From assembly GCF_004833285.1 (NCBI RefSeq), contig NZ_STFG01000005.1:142535-196029 (forward strand): DNA of 53,495 nucleotides, in the 5' to 3' direction. This stretch comes from Lampropedia puyangensis. GTDB lineage: Bacteria > Pseudomonadota > Gammaproteobacteria > Burkholderiales > Burkholderiaceae_C. How positions within the stretch are numbered: position 1 is the stretch's first letter; each line of letters starts with the position of its first letter. The position numbers and the translations under genes are program-made. The notes under the pieces were generated by a model. It was given only the letters and a program-made list of their open reading frames with translations. It was not told the DNA's origin and did not search any database. Of this stretch, positions 17,580-27,546 are shown in pieces.

Positions 17580-18830
17580 TTAACTGCTTTTCTTGGGCAA
17601 CCAAAAGGTCGCCATGCCCAAGAGCGGCACCCAAGCCATCACCTGGTAGACCCAGATAATGCCCTTCATATCGGCCAGCAGCCCCAGGCCCGCTGCGCCA
17701 ATGCCGCTGATGCCAAACATAAGCCCAAACATCAAACCCGACACCATGCCCACGCGGCCAGGCGCGGCTTCCTGTGCGTAGACGACCATCGCGGCAAAGG
17801 CCGAGGACATCACCAAACCAATGCCAATCGAGATCGCCGCGGTCCAGAACAGGTTCGCATGCGGCAAGACCAGCGCAAACGGGATCACGCCCAAGAACGA
17901 CGTCCAGATCACGGCGCGGCGGCCAATGCGGTCACCGACCGGCCCACCGGCAAACGTGCCAATCGCCACCGAGGCGAGGAACACAAACAGGAACAGCTGG
18001 CTTTGCTGCACATTCAGCGCAAAGCGCTCAATCAAATAAAAGGTGAAGAAATTGGTGAACAGGGCGATGTAGATGAACTTGGTGAACATCAAAATGCAAA
18101 TCACCACAATCGCGCGCACGGCCAAGCTCTTGTCCAGACCGGCGGTGTGCTTTTTGGCCAAAGCCATATGGCGGCTGGCACCGTGCGCAATCACCCACAC
18201 AGTCATACGGTACAGCACGACGCTCGCCAAAGCGGCCACTAGCATGAACCAGGCGGCGCCTTTCTGGCCAATTGGGATGATGATGGCTGCTGCCAGCAAA
18301 GGGCCAATGGCCGAGCCCGCATTGCCGCCAACCTGAAAAGTTGACTGCGCAGTGCCAAAACGCCCGCCAGAAGCCAACCGGGCAATGCGCGAGGCTTCCG
18401 GGTGGAAGGTTGCCGAGCCAATGCCGATGATGGCCGCTGCCAGCAGCAAGGTCGCGTAATTGGGTGCAATCGCCAATACGCCAATGCCGATGAAGGTGCA
18501 GCACATGCCCGAGGGCAGCAAATACGGCTTGGGGTATTTGTCGGTGTAGAGCCCAATCCAGGGCTGCAGGATCGAGGCCGTGAGCTGGTAGACCAGGGCG
18601 ATCAAACCAATCTCGGCGTAAGAGAGCGTGAAATTGGTTTTGAGCAGCGGGAAAATCGCTGGCAGCATCGCCTGAATGGCATCGTTGAGCAAATGCGCAA
18701 TCGCCGCCGCGCCCACAATGGGTAATAAAAAGCCGTGGTGGGCAGTAGCAGTAGCAGCAGTGCCAGCAGCAGGCGCTGGACTGGGCGGGTGGACGCCGAT
18801 GGGCTCGGTGGTCGCGGTAGAGGCGGTCAT
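17580..18830 (-). CDS. fsr: MFS transporter, fosmidomycin-resistance (Fsr) type
   Basis: This 416-residue inner-membrane proton-driven exporter has about 12 helices. Resemblance to Fsr is seen in AHLLNDAIQAMLPAIFPLLK, in SYAEIGLIALVYQLTASILQPWIGLYTDK and in FHPEASRIARLASGGRFGTAQSTFQVGGN. Fsr proteins pump out fosmidomycin; the natural substrate here is unknown. The start is at ATG 18830 (TASTATTEP); the upstream open frame is low-complexity Leu-rich and not convincing. It is divergent from an AraC regulator that probably controls it. Both genes are GC-rich compared with the window average and lie between recG and ligA. Confidence 0.88.
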   Translation of the reverse strand: MTASTATTEPIGVHPPSPAPAAGTAATATAHHGFLLPIVGAAAIAHLLNDAIQAMLPAIFPLLKTNFTLSYAEIGLIALVYQLTASILQPWIGLYTDKYPKPYLLPSGMCCTFIGIGVLAIAPNYATLLLAAAIIGIGSATFHPEASRIARLASGGRFGTAQSTFQVGGNAGSAIGPLLAAAIIIPIGQKGAAWFMLVAALASVVLYRMTVWVIAHGASRHMALAKKHTAGLDKSLAVRAIVVICILMFTKFIYIALFTNFFTFYLIERFALNVQQSQLFLFVFLASVAIGTFAGGPVGDRIGRRAVIWTSFLGVIPFALVLPHANLFWTAAISIGIGLVMSSAFAAMVVYAQEAAPGRVGMVSGLMFGLMFGISGIGAAGLGLLADMKGIIWVYQVMAWVPLLGMATFWLPKKSS

Positions 18831-19034
18831 GGTGTCTCGCTGGAACAAAAGCAATAGCAATAGCAAAGGCATTGGCCAAAGTGGTGGCAACAATGCTGGG
18901 CTGCCCGCAGAGCCATGGGAGCATCGATCAAGCAGTCGGTGCATTCCATTCTTCGATGGACAGCCGGGCGAAGCATACGCCTGGTAACAAAGACAATCGT
19001 ACGCCAATGCGTCATAATCTGTCGCGATCCTGCC

Positions 19035-19832
19035 ATGTCCGATTCACAAACACTCAAATCCAAACAATACGACAACCTGCCAAGAGCACTGGTGGTCATG
19101 GAAGAGGCCAGCCCGAATGGCAAAGCCACCGGCTGGCACAGCCATCCGCGCGGGCAGTTGCTGTATGCCACCAAGGGCGTGATGCTGTATGCCACCAAGG
19201 GCGTGATGCTGGTGCATTCGGATTTGGGCTCCTGGGTCATACCGCCCAACCGTGGTTTGTGGCTGGTGGCGGGCGTGCGGCACAACGTCATCATGTCGGG
19301 CGATGTGTTGATGCGCACCGCGTATATCGATGCCCGGCAAATTCCCCATTTGCCCAGCCAGAGCTGTGCGATTGTGGTCTCGCCCTTGCTGCGTGAGCTG
19401 CTAGTGGCCGCTTCCTCGATCTCGCCCACCGCGGCTTTGGATGCCCGGCAAACGCGCATTCTGGAATTGATCGTGGATGAATTGCGCGTCTCCAGCACCA
19501 TGGCCTTGCATTTGCCGATGCCCAGCGATGCCCGGCTGGCGCGCATTTGCCAGGCCTTGGCCAGCAACCCGGCGGACCCGACCGATGCGGCCAAGTGGGC
19601 TCTGCGCATCAATGTCTCAGAGCGTACCTTGCACCGCTTGTTCAGCAAGGAGCTGGGCATGCGCTTTGCCCAGTGGCGCGAGCAAGCGCGGCTGATGCTG
19701 GCGCTGCAAAAAATGGCCGCAGGCCACAAGATGCTCAGCGTGGCGCTGGATTGTGGCTACGCCAGCCCCAGCGCGTTCTCGGCGATGTTCAAGCGGCATT
19801 TTGGCTTGCCGCCTTCCGAGTTTTACCAGTAG
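19035..19832 (+). CDS. AraC-family regulator with an internal 8-residue duplication
   Basis: This 265-residue regulator has an N-terminal cupin-like sensing part (HSHPRGQLLYATKGVM) and a C-terminal pair of AraC helix-turn-helices (NVSERTLHRLFSKELGMRFAQWREQARL, then ALDCGYASPSAFSAMFKRHFGLPPSEFY). It is divergent from the Fsr-type exporter gene and probably regulates it. LYATKGVM occurs twice in a row at residues 43-58, encoded by a perfect 24-bp tandem duplication that lengthens the strand-turn region of the cupin. The frame is open from 18915, but the ATG at 19035 (MSDSQT) gives the normal N-terminus. The duplication may alter sensing; the DNA-binding domain looks intact. Confidence 0.9.
   Translation: MSDSQTLKSKQYDNLPRALVVMEEASPNGKATGWHSHPRGQLLYATKGVMLYATKGVMLVHSDLGSWVIPPNRGLWLVAGVRHNVIMSGDVLMRTAYIDARQIPHLPSQSCAIVVSPLLRELLVAASSISPTAALDARQTRILELIVDELRVSSTMALHLPMPSDARLARICQALASNPADPTDAAKWALRINVSERTLHRLFSKELGMRFAQWREQARLMLALQKMAAGHKMLSVALDCGYASPSAFSAMFKRHFGLPPSEFYQ
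19161..19208 (+). repeat. 24-bp perfect tandem duplication within the AraC-type gene
   Basis: Two identical, adjacent 24-base units (19161-19184 and 19185-19208), each beginning ctgtatgccaccaa and ending gcgtgatg, encode LYATKGVM twice. The reading frame is preserved. Identity at every base suggests a recent event. Confidence 0.97.
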
Positions 19833-19843
19833 CGCTGCGGTTT

Positions 19844-22081
<2,238 letters not shown>

Positions 22082-22093
22082 CTAGGGAGGGGG

Positions 22094-23335
22094 TTAGCTG
22101 AATAGTTTTAGCGCCGATGGACTGCCTGCTGGAAAACCACGTGCTTCAAGCGCATCATAAATGCGCTCCATGTCGGCCCCAATCGATTCAATGGCCATTG
22201 CCGGAAGTTTGCGGCCCTCGGGGTCGGTCACTGCGCCCTCCATGGTTTGGGCCATGCTATCAAGAATGCTTCGCAAGCGTTCATAAGCATTCTCGCTGCG
22301 ATCCACGTTGGGCACATCCAAAGAAAACAGAATTTCATGAACCGGCGCATGGTCGAGGTCATCAGCCATGGCTGCTTGCGGATCATAGTTAAGCACCAAG
22401 ACCGGCGGAGAGTTCGGGGACGCTGCAGGCAAAATCAGGCGTCCTGGAGTAACTGAACTCTTGAAACCGAACTGAGCCGCCGTCTGACGGACATACCCAG
22501 GGCTCCAAGTTGCCCTTTGCGCAACCAGCATGAGGTTCAAAATAGCATCATTTTGCGCCGCAAAGTGGTCGACTTCACGCCCACGAGCAACCTCATGCAA
22601 CATGTCTGGGAAGTCGGGCGATGCGCCAATCGCATCTGCAAATTCCTGCGTTTTCAATACAAATTCTGAAAACTCAATTTCATTGAGCGGCCCTTGCCGG
22701 TTGGCCAATTGAATCGCTGCTTGAAACTGGCTGTAACGTGCGCCGGCGCGTGGAGACTCCCACAAATGGTTTTGTTGGTTCAAGCCTTGAATCAAAAATT
22801 GTTTTTTGCCAATTCGTCGTGTCGGTGGCAGTGCTGCCAACGCTGCATCACCAGAGACGGTTTTTTCCAACTCCAGCGGCACGACGCTAAAGACCAAGCT
22901 GTCAAATTCTTGTGCAGCAACAGCAAGGGGTGTGCTGGACAGCTGGCTTGGTGTTTCTAGCACTTGCGCAGGCGGAACGAGCCCTGCAGAAGGGGCCGCC
23001 TCTTGCTGGTGCACAGGCTCTTCTGCAGGCGCCATTGAGCTTGGTGCCTTGCCTTTGCCGAATAGGCCGCCCTTATGGTTGTTTGTGGCTGCTGTGTTGA
23101 GTAAAGGTTCTTGCGCATGCGCTGTGTCATCGACGTTGTTCAGTGAGGCGATTTCACCAGCCAGCGATGGTTCTCTGCGATTAGAAGCAGGGGCTTGCGG
23201 CTTGTCTGCATCTTCATCAGACACAGGGCGTGCTTTGCGCGGTGCATAAGTGGCGCTGTACCAAGCGTTGTATCCAATGACTGCTAAAACAATCACAACG
23301 CCCAAGATGATGAAGGTGGTTTGCAAGGTGCTCAT
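22094..23335 (-). CDS. zipA: Cell division protein ZipA
   Basis: This 413-residue bitopic inner-membrane protein anchors FtsZ at the division site. A single N-terminal helix (FIILGVVIVLAVIGYNAWYS) is followed by a short basic patch (PRKARP), a long linker rich in Pro, Ala and Gln, and a C-terminal ZipA-C FtsZ-binding domain (about 280-413), with LVLNYDPQAAMADDLDHAP near its middle. The long upstream open frame lacks a sensible protein; ATG 23335 gives the typical start MSTLQTT. smc, the usual gene before zipA in related bacteria, is not adjacent. Confidence 0.9.
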   Translation of the reverse strand: MSTLQTTFIILGVVIVLAVIGYNAWYSATYAPRKARPVSDEDADKPQAPASNRREPSLAGEIASLNNVDDTAHAQEPLLNTAATNNHKGGLFGKGKAPSSMAPAEEPVHQQEAAPSAGLVPPAQVLETPSQLSSTPLAVAAQEFDSLVFSVVPLELEKTVSGDAALAALPPTRRIGKKQFLIQGLNQQNHLWESPRAGARYSQFQAAIQLANRQGPLNEIEFSEFVLKTQEFADAIGASPDFPDMLHEVARGREVDHFAAQNDAILNLMLVAQRATWSPGYVRQTAAQFGFKSSVTPGRLILPAASPNSPPVLVLNYDPQAAMADDLDHAPVHEILFSLDVPNVDRSENAYERLRSILDSMAQTMEGAVTDPEGRKLPAMAIESIGADMERIYDALEARGFPAGSPSALKLFS

Positions 23336-23444
23336 AGTGCTTGCTATTGTAGGAATATCGGGCACTGATTTAGACCGGGAATGCGGGGATTTTTTTGCCG
23401 CATTTGTTACCGCGAAGGCTGTGTCAGGGCAAGTAGAAAACGGT

Positions 23445-23969
23445 TTATTTGGAGTGCGTCGCTGGCAATGGCAGTTGCGCCTGTTTGGCGACTTCAACGC
23501 ATTCGCGCAAATGTTGCTCTCCAAGGTAGCGCAACGCGGCATAACCAATCGTGGCAGAGATCGCTTGCCCCGCAAAAGGAACAAACTTGGCAGCTTGTTT
23601 GCTGCTCATGCGTACACCGATGGTGGTGGCAAGCTTGACCACCATTTCCCGGGTGATGAGCTTACCAATAAGAACAGACCCTACCATTGCAACGGCTCTT
23701 TGCACTTGTTCACGTTTTTCGGGGTGCAAGGCGTCGATTTGTTCTGGGCTAAGGCCGAATTCCCGGTTGATTTGTGGGATTAATTTGGTCAAAAGAGCCG
23801 CATCAGCAGCCCAATCCAGACCGGGAATGGGGACCGAGCTGGCGACTGCTGCCATCAAGGCCTTCTTGTGAAGAATTTTCTTGCTGCGTTGAACGGCCTG
23901 CTCAAGTTCAGGATAACCCTCAGCAAGATTTGCTGCACTGGCCGTAGCGGATTTAGGCAACCAATTCAT
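23445..23969 (-). CDS. DUF697/EcsC-like membrane-associated protein
   Basis: This 174-residue protein has no assigned function. It has a central Ala/Gly-rich hydrophobic segment (MAAVASSVPIPGLDWAADAALL) and a second one near residue 135 (KFVPFAGQAISATIGYAALRYLG), the pattern of DUF697-type proteins, which often sit beside membranes and GTPases. The PIPG-D-AAD run is characteristic. Start chosen at ATG 23969. It is upstream of zipA on the same strand (109-base gap) and downstream of the GlsB-like gene, but the gaps argue against tight coupling. Confidence 0.65.
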   Translation of the reverse strand: MNWLPKSATASAANLAEGYPELEQAVQRSKKILHKKALMAAVASSVPIPGLDWAADAALLTKLIPQINREFGLSPEQIDALHPEKREQVQRAVAMVGSVLIGKLITREMVVKLATTIGVRMSSKQAAKFVPFAGQAISATIGYAALRYLGEQHLRECVEVAKQAQLPLPATHSK

Positions 23970-24102
23970 AGGTGTTGAGTTTTCAAGCAGGAAACATACC
24001 AAGCACCATTGGCTATTGCCTTTCTGGCAATAGGACTAGACGTGGTGCAGCGTTCTGCACAGCACCCACACTGCATGAGTGGAGTGCTGTGTGCACTAAA
24101 CC

Positions 24103-24351
24103 TTATTTTTTCTTGGTGACTAGGCCCCAGATGATTAAAAGCACAATGGCTCCAATCACAGAGGCGATAAACCCTGCGGCTTGACCTTCTTGGTAAAACC
24201 CCATCTGTGCACCAACAAACTGGGCAAAGAAGGAGCCGGCAATGCCAAGCACTGCGGTCATGATCCAACCCATCGGATCGTTACCCGGTTTGAGGAACCG
24301 TGCCACAACCCCTACAACCAAGCCGATCAAAATTGTCCAGATAATTCCCAT
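24103..24351 (-). CDS. GlsB/YeaQ/YmgE-family membrane protein
   Basis: This 82-residue protein of the transglycosylase-associated/YeaQ family is linked in other bacteria to general stress responses. It has three short hydrophobic helices separated by glycines: IIWTILIGLVVGVVARFL, the conserved KPGNDPMGWIMTAVLGIAGSF and FIASVIGAIVLLIIWGLV, and ends in KKK. The ATG at 24351 has a GGAG site 7-8 bases upstream; upstream in-frame codons lack one. Its molecular role is unknown. Confidence 0.9.
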   Translation of the reverse strand: MGIIWTILIGLVVGVVARFLKPGNDPMGWIMTAVLGIAGSFFAQFVGAQMGFYQEGQAAGFIASVIGAIVLLIIWGLVTKKK

Positions 24352-24653
24352 AATCACTCCTTCAGTTTTCTTGCTACTAGAGAACAATGTTTAAGGGCGG
24401 CAAGCCCAATATCAAGTCAGATGCAATGCATTTGCTCGCATGCATTGCCCTGCGACCTTACACCAAAATGCTTGAGTAATGGCGTAAGGGATTGTTTGTC
24501 AAGTCATGGCGAAGGGATGAATGCTGTTGATTGGTTTCAATCTCGCCTGTTCCGTGCTTTATTGCGGTTACGACTTGGGTTTGCTGTAGCCACTTTGAAT
24601 TGGCTCGAAGCCCTACAATCGGCGCCATCTCAAACGATTAAACGGAGCTTTTC
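24352..24653. other. Divergent intergenic region before the phosphomannomutase gene
   Basis: No gene was seen in about 300 bases. It contains the perfect inverted repeat at 24423-24448 and should contain promoters for both flanking genes. Confidence 0.5.
24423..24448. repeat. 9-bp perfect inverted repeat, possible operator or hairpin
   Basis: GCAATGCAT (24423-24431) and ATGCATTGC (24440-24448) flank an 8-base spacer, about 70 bases upstream of the GlsB-like ATG and 205 bases upstream of the phosphomannomutase start. No T run follows, so a protein-binding site is more likely than a terminator. Confidence 0.6.
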
Positions 24654-26036
24654 GTGCAAGTGTCCCCTGCTATTTTCAAAGCCTACGACATACGAGGTGT
24701 GGTGCCTACGACGCTCACAGCAGATGTGGCTCGCAACATAGGCCGTGCATTTGGCACGGTTGCCAAAGCGCTCGGTGAGCGCGAGGTGGCTGTGGGGCGT
24801 GATGGTCGTTTGAGTGGCCCAGAGCTGCAGCAAGCACTGATGGCAGGGCTAACGGATGTGGGGCTGAATGTATTGGATGTGGGGATGGTGACCACGCCGA
24901 TTTTGTATTTTGCTGCGGCAACCCACACCCAAAGCGGCATTCAAATCACCGGCAGCCATAATCCAAAAGATTACAACGGTTTCAAGATGGTGTTGGCTGG
25001 CAAGGCTATTTACGGTGATGACATTCAGCATCTGCGGCAGTTGATTGAGGTAGCGCAGTGGGACTTTGCACACAAAGGCAGCATTCGTGAGCACGATGTG
25101 GTGCCTGAATACATTGCCCGCATTGCTTCAGATATTTGTTTGGCGCGGCCCATCAAGATCATTGTCGATGCAGGCAATGGTATTGCCGGTGCAACTGCGC
25201 CAGCCGTGCTGCGTGCAATTGGTTGTGAAGTGGAGGAGCTGTTTACCGAGGTCGATGGCAGTTTTCCCAATCACCACCCAGATCCCAGTAAGCCAGAAAA
25301 CCTGCAGGACCTTATTGCCGCACTGAAAAATAGCGATGCGGAGTTGGGCTTGGCGTTTGACGGGGATGGAGACCGTTTGGGCATTGTCACCAAAGAGGGG
25401 CAAAACATTTTTCCAGACAGACAAATCATGCTGTTTGCGCAAGATGTGCTTTCTCGCGTACCCGGGGGAGAAATTATTTACGACGTCAAATGCTCGCAGC
25501 AATTGGCCCCCTTTATCCGTGATGCAGGCGGGCAGCCGGTGATGTTCAAAACGGGGCATTCTCTGATCAAGGCCCGCATGCGTGAAACTGATGCGCCATT
25601 GGGCGGTGAAATGAGTGGCCATATCTTTTTCAAAGAGCGCTGGTATGGCTTTGATGATGGCACCTATGCGGGCTGCCGTTTGCTTGAAATTCTTACCAAA
25701 GGGGTAGATCCCTCAGCCCAGCTCAACGCTTTGCCCATCAGCCATAGCACCCCAGAGATGAACATCGCCTGCGCAGAAGGTGAGCCGCATCGTTTGGTTG
25801 CCGAGTTGGTCGCCAAAGCGCATTTTGAGGCACCCGCTCAATTAAGCACCATTGATGGCCTGCGGGTTGATTGGCCTGATGGTTTCGGCTTGGTGCGCGC
25901 CTCCAACACCACGCCTGTGTTGGTGCTGCGCTTTGAGGGACAAACGCCTCAAGCCCTTGAGCGTATTCGCGCGGCATTCATGGCATTGGTTCACAGCGTC
26001 AAGCCCGACGCGCACATTGCGGCGGCGGCCCATTGA
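24654..26036 (+). CDS. algC: Phosphomannomutase/phosphoglucomutase
   Basis: This 460-residue alpha-D-phosphohexomutase interconverts the 1- and 6-phosphates of mannose or glucose, supplying nucleotide-sugar precursors for lipopolysaccharide and exopolysaccharide. Four domains are visible: the phosphoserine loop TGSHNPKDYNG (about residue 100), the metal loop DGDGDR (about 240), the sugar loop GGEMSGH (about 325) and the phosphate-binding C-terminus RASNTTPVLVLRFE. The start is a GTG with GGAG 7 bases upstream. Its end touches the waaA frame, suggesting an operon for envelope polysaccharide. Confidence 0.94.
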   Translation: MQVSPAIFKAYDIRGVVPTTLTADVARNIGRAFGTVAKALGEREVAVGRDGRLSGPELQQALMAGLTDVGLNVLDVGMVTTPILYFAAATHTQSGIQITGSHNPKDYNGFKMVLAGKAIYGDDIQHLRQLIEVAQWDFAHKGSIREHDVVPEYIARIASDICLARPIKIIVDAGNGIAGATAPAVLRAIGCEVEELFTEVDGSFPNHHPDPSKPENLQDLIAALKNSDAELGLAFDGDGDRLGIVTKEGQNIFPDRQIMLFAQDVLSRVPGGEIIYDVKCSQQLAPFIRDAGGQPVMFKTGHSLIKARMRETDAPLGGEMSGHIFFKERWYGFDDGTYAGCRLLEILTKGVDPSAQLNALPISHSTPEMNIACAEGEPHRLVAELVAKAHFEAPAQLSTIDGLRVDWPDGFGLVRASNTTPVLVLRFEGQTPQALERIRAAFMALVHSVKPDAHIAAAAH

Positions 26037-27457
26037 GTGGGCAACAACCGTTTATGGGGCCAACCCGCTGCGCGGAGTCTGTGCGTACACCGCTGCGTTG
26101 GGTTGAGCGTGTTGCCTTGGCTGTGTATGGTGTTGCGATAAGCGCGGCGTCTCCCTTGTTGCGCAAGAAGCTGCGCAAACGTGCATTGAAAGAACCTGGA
26201 TACGGCGAACACGTCTCTGAGCGCTTTGGCTTTTACAAGCATGAAGGCAATAACCCGGCGCAATCGCCAGAACGGGCGCCAAACGGCCCCTTGCTTTGGG
26301 TGCATGCAGTCTCGCTGGGCGAAACCCGCACCGCAGGTTTGCTTTTGGGTGCGCTGCGCGCGCGTATTCCGGGTTTGCGCATTCTGTTGACGCACGGCAC
26401 CGCCACAGGGCGCGAAGAAGGCCGCAAGTATTTGCGCGAAGGAGACCTGCAGGCATGGTTTCCTTGGGATTCACCACGTGCAGTAAGGAGGTTCCTGGCG
26501 CACTTCAGGCCTCAAATGGGCGTGCTGATGGAAACCGAAGTCTGGCCCCATATGGTGCAAGGCTGTGCGAATCAAGGCGTACCGCTTTGGTTAGTCAATG
26601 CGCGTCTGAATGAGAAATCTCTGCAAGGCATTCAAAAGACGCGTTGGCTGATGGGGCCTGCATACCGCGACTTGGCAGGAGTGTTTGCGCAAACAAGCAC
26701 CGATGCCGATCGCTTGCAATCTGTGGGTGCTTCAGTGCTAGGGATAACAGGAAACATCAAGTTTGATGCCCAACCCGATGCGCAACAGGTCGCGTTAGGA
26801 CTGCAAATGCGCCGTGAATACTGGCAGCGTACTGGCAAAACCATCGTGGTGCTGGCCAGCTCACGGGAAGGTGAAGAGGCGGCTTGGCTGGATGCGATTG
26901 TTCAAAACAAGTTGCAGCAAACCGTACAGTGGATGGTGGTGCCCCGCCATCCTCAACGCTTTGCTGCTGTTGCAAGTCTGGTCGAGGCCAAAGGGCTGAC
27001 GCTGGCGCGCCGCAGCGCATGGGGTGTGATGCAGGCAGCAGCGCTGCCCACGCATGCTAATGTGTGGCTTGGTGACAGCATGGGCGAAATGGCGCTGTAC
27101 TACAGCATGGCCGATGTGGCTTTACTGGGGGCTTCGTTTGAATCGTTAGGGGGGCAGAACCTGATTGAGGCTTGTGCCTGTGCTTGCCCTGTTGTCATGG
27201 GGCCGTACACATTTAACTTCACACAGGCGGCGGTTGATGCCTTGGAGCACCAGGCGGCCATCCGTGTCAATACGATGCCTGAAGCCGTTGCGGTTGCAGT
27301 GCAGTTGGCACACGACAGCCATCGCCTACCCATGATGCAAGAACAAGCGCTTGCCTTTGCCCAAGCGCACCGCGGTGCTTTGGATGCGTTAGCCAGCCAT
27401 TTGACCAACCTTTGGCTGTGTCGTAATTCAGGCAACAGGGATACGCCTGCTGCTTGA
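26033..27457 (+). CDS. waaA: Kdo transferase WaaA
   Basis: This 474-residue inner-membrane-associated glycosyltransferase adds Kdo to lipid IVA in lipopolysaccharide synthesis. The N-terminal GT-B half has HAVSLGETRTAGLLLGALRARIPGLRILLTHGTATG and the catalytic-region stretch METEVWPHMV. The C-terminal half has LGDSMGEMALYYSMADVALLGASF and GGQNLIEA, both typical. The listed start is a TTG that overlaps the mutase stop codon; ATG 26054 (467 residues) is an equal candidate, since neither has a good ribosome binding site. parC follows 89 bases on. Confidence 0.93.
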   Translation: MSGQQPFMGPTRCAESVRTPLRWVERVALAVYGVAISAASPLLRKKLRKRALKEPGYGEHVSERFGFYKHEGNNPAQSPERAPNGPLLWVHAVSLGETRTAGLLLGALRARIPGLRILLTHGTATGREEGRKYLREGDLQAWFPWDSPRAVRRFLAHFRPQMGVLMETEVWPHMVQGCANQGVPLWLVNARLNEKSLQGIQKTRWLMGPAYRDLAGVFAQTSTDADRLQSVGASVLGITGNIKFDAQPDAQQVALGLQMRREYWQRTGKTIVVLASSREGEEAAWLDAIVQNKLQQTVQWMVVPRHPQRFAAVASLVEAKGLTLARRSAWGVMQAAALPTHANVWLGDSMGEMALYYSMADVALLGASFESLGGQNLIEACACACPVVMGPYTFNFTQAAVDALEHQAAIRVNTMPEAVAVAVQLAHDSHRLPMMQEQALAFAQAHRGALDALASHLTNLWLCRNSGNRDTPAA

Positions 27458-27546
27458 TTGTGGATTTTGTTGAAACCTTCTTTGATCGATGCCAAGGATG
27501 GCCGCTATAACCTGGCCACCGTATCCAAGGCATTTAGAATTTCGCT

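Noticed and set aside
18028-18924. A 298-codon minus-strand frame overlapping the MFS gene
   Set aside because: It uses another frame of the same strand as the Fsr-type exporter, is rich in Cys, His and Trp, and lacks membrane or domain patterns.
18827-19729. A 300-codon minus-strand frame antisense to the AraC gene
   Set aside because: The AraC-family protein on the plus strand is clear; the antisense frame even shows the mirrored tandem repeat, as a shadow would.
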